Shown here piece after piece: positions 44,067 to 52,065 of a stretch of DNA of 64,000 nucleotides. The position numbers and the translations under genes are program-made. Origin of the DNA: Pelagicoccus sp. SDUM812005. GTDB lineage: Bacteria > Verrucomicrobiota > Verrucomicrobiia > Opitutales > Opitutaceae. The stretch's first letter is position 1, and every line of letters starts with the position of its first letter. The notes under the pieces are model-generated. The model saw only the letters and a program-made list of their open reading frames with translations, did not search any database and was not told the origin of the DNA. The stretch spans positions 1 to 64,000 of the forward strand of contig NZ_JARXIA010000027.1 in assembly GCF_031127875.1 (NCBI RefSeq). Reading direction: 5' to 3'.

Positions 44067-45470
44067 ATGAAGATAATGAATACGATCCGACTTGGTTTAC
44101 TCGTTCTGGCGAGTATGGCCGTTTCCCATCTGCTCTCGGCAACAGTCCCGTACTTCGGCAATGGAATCAAGGTGGGAGAGGTCACTCAGGACAGCGTGGT
44201 GTTTTGGGTGCGGTTGACGGAAGTGGAGAAAGGGAATCCGCAGCAAGCGGTAGCGCCGGCGCCAGGAGTCGTGGGTTGGTACGAGCTGAGCTATCGAGAG
44301 CGCGGCAAGAATACGGACTGGATGAATACGGAAAGACGTCCCGTCTCGGCGGAACGCGATTTCACGGATCAGCTGCGATTGGAGGGGCTGCGTGCGGGCG
44401 CTCAATACGAGTTCGAGGCGCGCGCGTACCAGGAAGGTTCAACGAAGCGTCCGAGCGAGGCGCTGAAAGGGCACTTTCGTACGGCGAAGCCGCTCGAATC
44501 CATCGAAGGGGTGAAGGGAGTGGTCGTTACCTGCCAGGGACTGGGGACGGTCGACGATCCGGTGATGGGGCATAAGGCTTACGCGGATATTCTCCAACAC
44601 GACGCGGACTTTTTCGTGCATACGGGGGATATCGTGTATTACGATAAGGACTACGATGGCGTGCATCCGCTTTCCAAAAACCGGGCGCAAGCTCGGGAAC
44701 GCTGGAACCGCATGTTTTCGATGCATTGGAATCGGGACTTTCATTCGCAGATCAGTTCCTACTTTCTGAAGGATGATCACGATGTATTGAAGGATGATTG
44801 TTATCCCGGACAAACCTACGGGGATCTGACTTTCGAGGAAGGCTTGGAAATCTTTCGCGAGCAGACGACCCAGTCGCCGCTTCCGTATCGCACCGTTCGT
44901 TGGAGCAAGGATGTGCAGATATGGTTGCTGGAAGGACGTGACTACCGGACTCCTAATCGCGCTCCTGATGGACCGGAGAAAAGCATGCTGGGGCAAGAGC
45001 AGAAGGCTTGGCTAAAGCGTACGATTTCAGAATCGGACGCGACCTTTAAGCTGGTAATCAGTCCGTCGCCTATCGTGGGGCCGGACAAGCCAGGGAAGAA
45101 GGATAACTTGTCCAATGACGTTTATCGCACGGAAGGGGATGAAATCCGTCGTTTTCTTTCAGGAGTTGAGGATTTGTATGTGATCTGTGGTGACAGGCAC
45201 TGGCAGTATGCGTCCAAGGACGCAGAGACGGGGCTGGTGGAGATCGGCTGCGGACCGATCAATAACGAGCACGCGAAATTGGGAGGCAATCCAGGCCGCC
45301 AAAAGGAGCATCTCTATTTTGGCGGCGGGGAAGGCGGCTATCTGGTCTTCGAGGTGAAGCGCGCGGATGGGCGGCCGTTTATAAGCTTTCGATGGTATTC
45401 GATTTCCGGGTCGGATGGTTCTGTGGGAACGGTAAATTGCGAGATGAGCTTTCCGGCTATGCGGCCTTGA
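44067..45470 (+). CDS. PhoD-like secreted metallophosphatase
   Basis: A 467-residue protein with signal peptide (MKIMNTIRLGLLVLASMAVS) and the two-part PhoD layout: an N-terminal fibronectin-like domain (VGEVTQDSVVFWVRL, about 25-140) and a calcineurin-like metallophosphoesterase domain with FFVHTGDIVYYD, SYFLKDDHDVLKDD, RDYRT and VICGDRHWQYAS, whose Asp and His residues are the expected metal ligands. It would hydrolyse phosphate mono- or diesters outside the cytoplasm. An alternative start is ATG 44076. It converges with the unknown gene at 45500-46465. Why a phosphodiesterase sits among sulfatases is unclear; either phosphate capture or a sulfate-ester side activity would make sense. Confidence 0.85.
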   Translation: MKIMNTIRLGLLVLASMAVSHLLSATVPYFGNGIKVGEVTQDSVVFWVRLTEVEKGNPQQAVAPAPGVVGWYELSYRERGKNTDWMNTERRPVSAERDFTDQLRLEGLRAGAQYEFEARAYQEGSTKRPSEALKGHFRTAKPLESIEGVKGVVVTCQGLGTVDDPVMGHKAYADILQHDADFFVHTGDIVYYDKDYDGVHPLSKNRAQARERWNRMFSMHWNRDFHSQISSYFLKDDHDVLKDDCYPGQTYGDLTFEEGLEIFREQTTQSPLPYRTVRWSKDVQIWLLEGRDYRTPNRAPDGPEKSMLGQEQKAWLKRTISESDATFKLVISPSPIVGPDKPGKKDNLSNDVYRTEGDEIRRFLSGVEDLYVICGDRHWQYASKDAETGLVEIGCGPINNEHAKLGGNPGRQKEHLYFGGGEGGYLVFEVKRADGRPFISFRWYSISGSDGSVGTVNCEMSFPAMRP

Positions 45471-45499
45471 TTGGCGGCTAGGATCGTGGCGCAGCGGAA

Positions 45500-46465
45500 T
45501 TATTTCCCGGCGGCGGCGCGGGAACGTCGTTGGGTGAAGCGGACGAGGACTTCGTTGTCGAGGACGAGATTGGAGGACCAGATGAAGGTGGCTCCGGCGT
45601 CGATGAATTGATCGGTGAAGTTCATGTAGGAAGGCTTGTTGCGCACGCCTACTGTTTCGTTGGTAAAGACGCTGGCTTGAGGCCAACTGCTGTCGTTGAA
45701 ATCTGGTGACGCCCAGTTATCTGGGATTTCGTAGTGGAGGGCGTAGCATTCCGGCGCGTTGTCCGGTGACCTGGGAGCGGAGCTGGAGTCGCGAGTGCCG
45801 TCGGGCCGTTGGATGACGAGGGAGGGATCGGGCACCGGGGCGATGTAGAAGGTTTGGGCTTTCCAGTCGGCGTTGGTCACGGTGCCGTCGCTGAAGGAGG
45901 CGGCGAAACCGCCGTCGCCGGGATGGTAGGGATTTCCGCGGCCGCTTTCGGTCCCGATGCCGGGAGATTCCTCCCAATCGATGAGCTTAACGGCGTAGGT
46001 GATGGGGTGCTTGGCTTTGAAGCGGACGACGCAGGAATTGAAGGGGGTGAAGGGGACGGGGTCGACGGCGACGAGGGTGCCGTTGACGTAGAGTTCGAAG
46101 TAGTTGTCGGCAAAGAGGTAGCCGGTGAAGACTTCGCCGGCGGAATCGATCTCTACGATGGGGACGCTTTCGATGTCGAGCGCGTCAATGTTGGGGAGGC
46201 GGATGCCGGAGCAGTCGTTATAGAGGTCGGAGGCTTTGGGGCCGTTGAGGAAGTTGTTTGTGGCGGGCGTGATCCAGGTCTTGCCGTCGCTCGAACTTAC
46301 CTCGCCGACGGTACTCGGCCTGGCTCGCCTAGCGCCTTCGCAATCGAAGAGGGATTCGACGGTGGTCGTTCCCAATCCTTGGGAAATGGAAGGGGTGGCC
46401 GCTGTCGCGTGGGATGGCAGGATGCAGGAGAGGGCGATCAGGGTAGCTGGGACGAGCGCTTTCAT
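45500..46465 (-). CDS. Secreted protein of unknown function in the sulfatase operon
   Basis: A 321-residue protein. The ATG at 46465 gives a signal peptide (MKALVPATLIALSCILPSHA); the frame is open upstream to 46714 but that part overlaps the next gene and is unlikely to be translated. The sequence is rich in aromatic and Asp/Asn beta-strand patterns: GKTWITPATNNFLNGP, GYLFADNYFELYVNGTLVAVD, and PDFNDSSWPQASVFTNE, the last resembling the FDDSSW turn of galactose-binding-like jelly rolls. It may bind carbohydrate. It follows the 46546-48030 sulfatase by 80 bp on the same strand, so the two are probably co-transcribed. No enzyme motif is recognised. Confidence 0.75.
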   Translation of the reverse strand: MKALVPATLIALSCILPSHATAATPSISQGLGTTTVESLFDCEGARRARPSTVGEVSSSDGKTWITPATNNFLNGPKASDLYNDCSGIRLPNIDALDIESVPIVEIDSAGEVFTGYLFADNYFELYVNGTLVAVDPVPFTPFNSCVVRFKAKHPITYAVKLIDWEESPGIGTESGRGNPYHPGDGGFAASFSDGTVTNADWKAQTFYIAPVPDPSLVIQRPDGTRDSSSAPRSPDNAPECYALHYEIPDNWASPDFNDSSWPQASVFTNETVGVRNKPSYMNFTDQFIDAGATFIWSSNLVLDNEVLVRFTQRRSRAAAGK

Positions 46466-46545
46466 TGTTGGAATAAAAGCAGCTCGGGAGGAAAAGGCAA
46501 AGAGTGATGCTGAAGGCGAGTAGGACGGGGGGCATCCCGCTTGCG

Positions 46546-48030
46546 CTAATACGTATAGTCGAGGCCGTCGCGACTGAGTTGGCACTCGAGGTCGGCGGCT
46601 TGCAATTGCTTGAGCAGCTGGGCGAAGCGTTCCGGCATTTGCTGCTTGAGGTCCTTGGTTTCGCCCGGGTCTTCCTGCAGGTCGTAGAGGGCATAGAGGG
46701 AATCGTTTTCCCAAACTTGGCTCGCGTCGAAGTCAGGCATCTTCTCGAAGGGGGATTCGCCTTCGGGCGTGGGGAGGCGGAGGATCTTGTAGCGGCCGTC
46801 GGTGAGGGCCATGGTTTTGACGCCTTTGTAGAGGCGTTGGTAGCCGAAGAAGAGGCTGCGGTCTGAGTCGAAGGGCTTGCCTTCGATGAGGGGCGTCAGG
46901 CTGACGCCGTCGAGTGGATTCTTGCTCTTCTTGCCTTTGCGGTGTCCGATCAGTTTGGATACGGTGGGGAAGATGTCGACGGTGCCGGTCATGGCATCGC
47001 TGGATTGCTGAGGCTTGATCTTGCCGGGCCAATACATGAAAGCGGGGACGCGCAGGCCACCTTCGTAGATGGTGTGCTTGCTGCCTCGGAAGGGGCCGGC
47101 GGAGGCGATGCCTTTATTGGTCACGCCGGAGGAGGGGCCGTTGTCGCTGGCGAAGATGATGAGGGTGTTTTCAGAGATTTCGAGCGCTTCGAGTTTCTTT
47201 TGCAGGCGCCCCATTTGATCGTCCATGGCGGTGATGCAGCCATAGTAGTGCTGCGCTTCGTCTGAATATTTTGAATACATGGCTCGATATTCGGGACCGG
47301 CTACCACCGGTTCGTGCGGGGTGTGGAACCAGATGCATGTCAGGAAGGGGGTTCCGCTTTGGGCGGCCTTTTCGATGAAGGGGATGGCGCGGTCCATGAT
47401 GACGCGGGAGTCGTCGCCGCGCATGTTGTCTTTGATGGTGACGCCGTTTTCGACGTAGGGGTAGTTTTTCCAGACCTCGCCTTCGGTGTTGCCCCATTTG
47501 GACCAGCCCTTGGGGGTGATCGCGGGATCCCAGGTGGGCACGGCGCTGGTGGTGACGAACGCTTGGTCGAAGCCGTGGTGCCAGGGAGGGGAGTAGTGGC
47601 CGCGGCTGCTCACCTCGTCCGGCTTGACCCAGCCGATATGCCATTTGCCGAAGATGCCGGTGGTGTAGCCTTCTTCCTTGGCGATTTCGGCGATGGTGAT
47701 TTCGCCGGTGCGCAGTCCGCTGGTATGGGCGGCGAGGATACCCTGTCGCCAAGGGTGTCGGCCGGTGAGAGTGCTGGCTCGGGTCGGCGAGCAAATGGAG
47801 GAGGCGGCGTAAAAGCGGTCAAGCTTCAGGCCGGAGTTGGCCATTTTGTCGAGGTGCGGCGTCTTGATGATCTTGTTGCCGTTGAAGCCGACGTCGCCCC
47901 AGCCGAGGTCGTCGGCCATGACGAAGATGATGTTCGGCTGTGGGGCCTCTTTGGCGTGAAGCTGCAGAGCGGAGATTGAAGCAGCGAGCAAGGCTGTCGC
48001 GAGAGTCCTAGTGAAGTGGCGAATGTTCAT
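46546..48030 (-). CDS. Type I sulfatase, secreted
   Basis: A 494-residue sulfatase with signal peptide (cleavage near LQLHAKEA). Landmarks: NIIFVMADDLGWGDVGFNG, SSICSPTRASTLTGRHPWR with canonical Cys80-x-Pro-x-Arg, GIFGKWHIG, IWFHTPHEPV, FASDNGPSSG and FRGSKHTIYEGGLRVP. All expected metal and sulfate ligands appear present. The YDLQEDPGETKDL ending is typical. It leads a minus-strand operon with the unknown secreted protein and faces GH88 across an intergenic region with two palindromic operators. The likely role is desulfation of the same glycan whose unsaturated uronides GH88 handles. Confidence 0.94.
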   Translation of the reverse strand: MNIRHFTRTLATALLAASISALQLHAKEAPQPNIIFVMADDLGWGDVGFNGNKIIKTPHLDKMANSGLKLDRFYAASSICSPTRASTLTGRHPWRQGILAAHTSGLRTGEITIAEIAKEEGYTTGIFGKWHIGWVKPDEVSSRGHYSPPWHHGFDQAFVTTSAVPTWDPAITPKGWSKWGNTEGEVWKNYPYVENGVTIKDNMRGDDSRVIMDRAIPFIEKAAQSGTPFLTCIWFHTPHEPVVAGPEYRAMYSKYSDEAQHYYGCITAMDDQMGRLQKKLEALEISENTLIIFASDNGPSSGVTNKGIASAGPFRGSKHTIYEGGLRVPAFMYWPGKIKPQQSSDAMTGTVDIFPTVSKLIGHRKGKKSKNPLDGVSLTPLIEGKPFDSDRSLFFGYQRLYKGVKTMALTDGRYKILRLPTPEGESPFEKMPDFDASQVWENDSLYALYDLQEDPGETKDLKQQMPERFAQLLKQLQAADLECQLSRDGLDYTY

Positions 48031-48107
48031 GGGGATACGGTTTGCGCTTTTGGGGTTGCTACAGGTCCGATGAAGATCGTTTGGGAAATTCCATCAATGA
48101 CGGGAGG

Positions 48108-48123
48108 GCGTGACTCGTCACGC
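48108..48123. promoter_or_regulatory. Palindromic operator 2, GCGTGAC-TC-GTCACGC
   Basis: Perfect 7-bp arms around TC, 78 bp upstream of the 48030 sulfatase start. It belongs to the CGTGAC-NN-GTCACG set. Confidence 0.75.
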
Positions 48124-48150
48124 TTTTTCTGGGTTGGACCAGCCGTGGAA

Positions 48151-48170
48151 TTGAGTGACGCGTCACTCAA
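48151..48170. promoter_or_regulatory. Palindromic operator 3, 20-bp perfect palindrome
   Basis: TTGAGTGAC-GC-GTCACTCAA reads the same on both strands over 20 bp. It shares the GTGAC-NN-GTCAC core with the other sites. It lies 97 bp before the GH88 start; with operator 2 it forms a pair 43 bp apart (centre to centre about 45) between divergent genes. Confidence 0.8.
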
Positions 48171-48266
48171 ATGAAGGTTCGAGCTGTCGCGCGTACGGCT
48201 GTCCTATGGGGTGCTTGGCTGGAGGGCCGAGAGTTCCCCTATCGTCATCATCCCCGAAAGCAGACA

Positions 48267-49436
48267 ATGATTAAGGCATTTGTTAGATTCTTCCTTCCGC
48301 TTGGTATAGCGGCTACGAGTTGCGCCTTGGAGGCAAAAGACGACGCGAATGAGCTCCTGAGCTCTCGGTTCGAATTGCTTTTGACGCATCCGGTGGAAGA
48401 GAGAGGGATTCCCAGAAGCTATTCGCCGGAGACGGGCGAGCTTGAAGTAACTTCGTCGCGGGCCTGGACGAGCGGCTTTTTTCCGGGGAACCTTTGGCTC
48501 GTCTATCGATTGACGGGGGATGCGGCCTATGCGGAAAAGGCCGAGGAGTGGACGGCCTTGCTGGAACGGGAGCAGCTCAACGGTCGGGATCACGACATCG
48601 GCTTTCGGATGGGATCGAGCTTTGGCTTGGGCTACCGTCTTACGGGACAGGAAGCCTACGAAGCGGTGATCGTGCAGAGCGCTCGAACTCTGTGTACCCG
48701 TTTTAGTGATACGGTAGGTTCAATTCGCTCCTGGGGCGCATCGAAGAGCCAGTGGCAGTATCCGGTGATCATCGATAATATGATGAACTTGGAACTGCTT
48801 TTCGAGGCGTGGAAACTGTCTGGAGATGAACGGTTTTATGAGGTGGCGGTGAGGCATGCGAATGCGACTTTGAAAAACCACTTCCGGGCAGACGGCAGCA
48901 CTTTCCACGTGGTGGATTACGATCCGGAGACAGGCGTGGCGCGTCAGAAGAATACGCATCAAGGGTTTAGTGACGAGTCGGCTTGGGCGAGGGGGCAGGC
49001 TTGGGCGATCTACGGTTTTACGATGGCGTATCGCTATACCAAGGACGAGCGATATTTGGCGCAGGCCCGGAAGACCGCGCGCTTTTTCCTGCAGCACCCA
49101 CGCTTGCCGGAGGACGGCATTCCGTATTGGGATTTTGACGACCCGAAGATTCCGAATGTTCCGAGAGATTCCTCGGCCGCGGCCATCGTGTGCTCGGCTC
49201 TCTACGAGCTGTATGGAGCGACCGAGGAGGGTTACTTTCTGGAACAGGCCAAACGCCTTTTGGAGTCGTTGCAATCGAAGGCGTACGTCTTGGACGCGTC
49301 TTTGGAAATTCCGTTTCTCTTGGACAAAAGCACCGGAAATCTGAACAAGCAGAGCGAGGTGGAGGTGCCGATAACCTATGCGGATTATTATCTGCTGGAA
49401 GCGCTGGCGCGGAGTCGGTCGCTGGCTACCCGATAA
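48267..49436 (+). CDS. GH88 unsaturated glucuronyl hydrolase
   Basis: A 389-residue (alpha/alpha)6-barrel hydrolase of family GH88. SRAWTSGFFPGNLWLVYRLTG, RDHDIGFRMGSSFGLGY, VIIDNMMNLELLFEAW, THQGFSDESAWARGQAWAIYGF and DSSAAAIVCSALYEL are characteristic. Asp110 and Asp170 match the catalytic pair of Bacillus UGL (Asp88 and Asp149) in context and spacing. The family removes 4,5-unsaturated glucuronic acid left by polysaccharide lyases, so the target glycan should contain uronic acid. No obvious lyase with a confident family call is in the window; the beta-helix proteins are candidates. ATG 48267 is used because it starts a signal peptide (MIKAFVRFFLPLGIAATSCA), whereas the longer frame from 48171 does not. 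Confidence 0.92.
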   Translation: MIKAFVRFFLPLGIAATSCALEAKDDANELLSSRFELLLTHPVEERGIPRSYSPETGELEVTSSRAWTSGFFPGNLWLVYRLTGDAAYAEKAEEWTALLEREQLNGRDHDIGFRMGSSFGLGYRLTGQEAYEAVIVQSARTLCTRFSDTVGSIRSWGASKSQWQYPVIIDNMMNLELLFEAWKLSGDERFYEVAVRHANATLKNHFRADGSTFHVVDYDPETGVARQKNTHQGFSDESAWARGQAWAIYGFTMAYRYTKDERYLAQARKTARFFLQHPRLPEDGIPYWDFDDPKIPNVPRDSSAAAIVCSALYELYGATEEGYFLEQAKRLLESLQSKAYVLDASLEIPFLLDKSTGNLNKQSEVEVPITYADYYLLEALARSRSLATR

Positions 49437-49447
49437 GCGCCTGTTCG

Positions 49448-49461
49448 CGTGACGTGTCACG
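49448..49461. promoter_or_regulatory. Palindromic operator 4, CGTGAC-GT-GTCACG
   Basis: Perfect 6-bp arms, 111 bp before the GH3 start and 11 bp after the GH88 stop. A TTGACC about 10 bp downstream could be a -35, which would place the operator just upstream of the promoter. Confidence 0.75.
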
Positions 49462-49571
49462 AAGTGGCTCGATTGACCCAGGGCGACTCTGCAGGCGACT
49501 CTAGCGGAGCTGTAGGAGAGGAGATGCAACCGGTGTCTCTCTCGTTCGCCCTAACATATACCCCAGATTAT

Positions 49572-52046
49572 ATGAAACTGACCGATTGTCTCGATGCCCT
49601 CGCGCGCAGGGTTCCTTCACCTTCGATTTTCAGGTGTATCCAAAATCTGCTGCTAGGGGCCAGCGCCGGCGCGGCCTTGGCGGGAGCGGCTTCCGCAGCT
49701 GATATTTACCATGAGGGCTGGATCGACTTGAACAAGAACGGCCATCGGGACGTGTACGAGGACAAGGCCCAACCGGTGGAAGCTCGGGTCGAGGACTTGC
49801 TGTCCCAGATGACGGTGGAGGAAAAGACGGCCCAGTTGGTGACGCTCTACGGATATTGCCGCGTGCTGAGCGATCCGTTGCCCACGCCCGGTTGGAAGGA
49901 TCGAGTTTGGAAAGATGGGATTGGCAATATCGACGAGCATTTGAACAATAGCATTCGCTGTATCGCGAAGGGATCGACCCGCGAGCATTCGTATCCATAC
50001 GATCACCACGTCGAAGCGTTTAATACGACGCAGCGCTTCTTTATCGAGGAAACGAGACTGGGGGTGCCGGCCGATTTCACCAACGAGGGGATTCGCGGTT
50101 TGTGCCATGATTCGGCGACGCTTTTGCCGGCTCAGATCGGGATCGGTTCGACCTGGAATACGGAGCTCGTACGGGAGATTGGCGAGATGGTAGGACGGGA
50201 GGCGTATGCGCTCGGATACTCCAATATCTACGCTCCGATCCTGGACCTGCCGCGCGATCCGCGCTGGGGGAGGATCGTGGAATGTTATGGCGAGGATCCG
50301 TATTTGGTAGGCGAATACGGGCGTCAGATGGTTCTCGGTCTGCAGAGCCAAGGGGTTCTTTCTACGGCTAAGCACTTTGCGGTTTACGGGATTCCCAAAG
50401 GCGGGCGTGATGGGAATGCCCGTACCGATCCGGCGGTGACGCCGCGCGAAATGAGAGACCTGCACTTGGAGCCCTTTCGGGTGGCGATCCAGGAAGCGGG
50501 AGGTCGCGGAGTGATGAGTTCCTACAACGATTGGAACGGAGAGCCGATCACGACCAGCAAGTACTTTTTGACCGATATCCTTCGTGTCGAGTTCGGGTTC
50601 GATGGATACGTCGTTTCCGACAGCGACGCGGTGGAGTTTCCCTTCCGCAAGCACCGTACGGCCGCGAGCTATCGCGACGCGATTCGCCAATGCTTGGAAG
50701 CCGGCATGAACGTGCGGACGAACTTCACGAAGCCGGAGTCGTTTGTGGAGCCGTTGCGCGAAGCGATCGCGCTTGGAGAAATATCAATGGACGTGATCGA
50801 TCAACGCGTTTCTGAGGTGTTGGCGGTGAAGTTCGACCTTGGCCTGTTCGACCAGCCGTATCGTGATCCTGGTGAAGCCATGCTTCAGGTGCGTACTCCG
50901 GAGCATATCGAGCTATCCAAGCAGGCCTCTCGCGAGTCGATCGTGTTGCTTAAGAACGACGGTTTGCTGCCGCTTGAGAAGGGAATCTTGAAGCGCGTTT
51001 TGGTAGCCGGTCCCAATGCGGACGATGGGTCCGGCTCGATCAGCCGCTATGGTCCGTCGAACGTGGATATCGTAACGATCCTCCAAGGCCTGCGGGCGAA
51101 GCTCGGCTCCGGCGTGGCGGTCGATCATGCCAAGGGCTGCGAAGTGGTGGACGACAGTTGGCCCGATTCGGAAATCCTGCCCGTGGATCCTAGCGCCAGC
51201 GAGCAGACCTTGATCGATGAAGCGGTCGGGAAGGCCAAGGGGGCGGACCTCGCTGTGGTAGTGCTTGGCGACAACGGCAAGACGGTGGGCGAAAGCGTTT
51301 CCCGCACCAGTCTGCAGCTTCCCGGAAACCAGTTGAAATTGCTGCAGGCGATTCATGCGACGGGAGTTCCAACGGTGGTGGTTTTGCTGAATGGACGTCC
51401 CATGGCCATGAACTGGGCGGACAAGCATGTGCCGGCGATTCTGGAAGCTTGGTTCCCGGGAGAGTTCGGCGGCGATGCGGTGGCAGATATTTTGTTGGGA
51501 GACTACAATCCCGGCGGCAAGATGCCGGTTACGGTTCCCAAGACGGTGGGGCAGGTGCCGATCGCGTTTCCCTCCAAGCCGGCCTCCAACGCGGGTCAGC
51601 CCCGGAAGCATGGTCACAACGGATTTGGCTATTCGCGTATCATGGGCGCTCTGTATCCCTTTGGCCATGGCTTGAGCTATACGGAATTTGAATACGGCGA
51701 AGTGGAGCTTAGCGCTCGGAAAGTGGAGCTGGCGGACGATCTGAAAGTCACGGTTGCCTTCGAGCTGCGCAACGTGGGCAAGCGCGAGGGCAGCGAGGTG
51801 GCGCAGCTTTACCTGCAGGACAAGGTGAGCTCGGTAACGACCTACGACAAGGTGCTGCGTGGTTTCGAGCGGGTTCGGCTGAAGCCCGGCGAGTCGCAGC
51901 GCGTAGAGTTCGAGCTGGATTGGCGGGACCTGAGTTTGCTTGGGCCTGAGATGGAGCGAGTGGTGGAGCCGGGGGAATTCCTGGTGATGGCCGGAAGCTC
52001 CTCGGAAGACATTCGCTCTGAATCAACGTTTGAAGTTGTAGAATAA
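49572..52046 (+). CDS. GH3 beta-glycosidase, secreted
   Basis: An 824-residue GH3 enzyme in the three-domain form. YEDKAQPVEARVEDLLSQMT opens the barrel; DLPRDPRWGRIVECYGEDPY and STAKHFAVYGIPKGGRD follow; FGFDGYVVSDSDAVEF carries the nucleophile Asp350. The alpha/beta sandwich (SRESIVLLKNDGLLPLEK onward) and a C-terminal fibronectin-like domain (KREGSEVAQLYLQDKVSSVT) complete it. ATG 49572 is chosen; it lies 8 nt after a TACCCC run and gives a signal-like N-terminus, while the longer frame from 49449 begins inside the operator. Expected to cleave non-reducing beta-xylose or beta-glucose; the exact sugar cannot be read from the sequence. The next gene follows after 19 bp. Confidence 0.92.
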   Translation: MKLTDCLDALARRVPSPSIFRCIQNLLLGASAGAALAGAASAADIYHEGWIDLNKNGHRDVYEDKAQPVEARVEDLLSQMTVEEKTAQLVTLYGYCRVLSDPLPTPGWKDRVWKDGIGNIDEHLNNSIRCIAKGSTREHSYPYDHHVEAFNTTQRFFIEETRLGVPADFTNEGIRGLCHDSATLLPAQIGIGSTWNTELVREIGEMVGREAYALGYSNIYAPILDLPRDPRWGRIVECYGEDPYLVGEYGRQMVLGLQSQGVLSTAKHFAVYGIPKGGRDGNARTDPAVTPREMRDLHLEPFRVAIQEAGGRGVMSSYNDWNGEPITTSKYFLTDILRVEFGFDGYVVSDSDAVEFPFRKHRTAASYRDAIRQCLEAGMNVRTNFTKPESFVEPLREAIALGEISMDVIDQRVSEVLAVKFDLGLFDQPYRDPGEAMLQVRTPEHIELSKQASRESIVLLKNDGLLPLEKGILKRVLVAGPNADDGSGSISRYGPSNVDIVTILQGLRAKLGSGVAVDHAKGCEVVDDSWPDSEILPVDPSASEQTLIDEAVGKAKGADLAVVVLGDNGKTVGESVSRTSLQLPGNQLKLLQAIHATGVPTVVVLLNGRPMAMNWADKHVPAILEAWFPGEFGGDAVADILLGDYNPGGKMPVTVPKTVGQVPIAFPSKPASNAGQPRKHGHNGFGYSRIMGALYPFGHGLSYTEFEYGEVELSARKVELADDLKVTVAFELRNVGKREGSEVAQLYLQDKVSSVTTYDKVLRGFERVRLKPGESQRVEFELDWRDLSLLGPEMERVVEPGEFLVMAGSSSEDIRSESTFEVVE

Positions 52047-52065
52047 GTTCCTTCTACTCGCTGGC

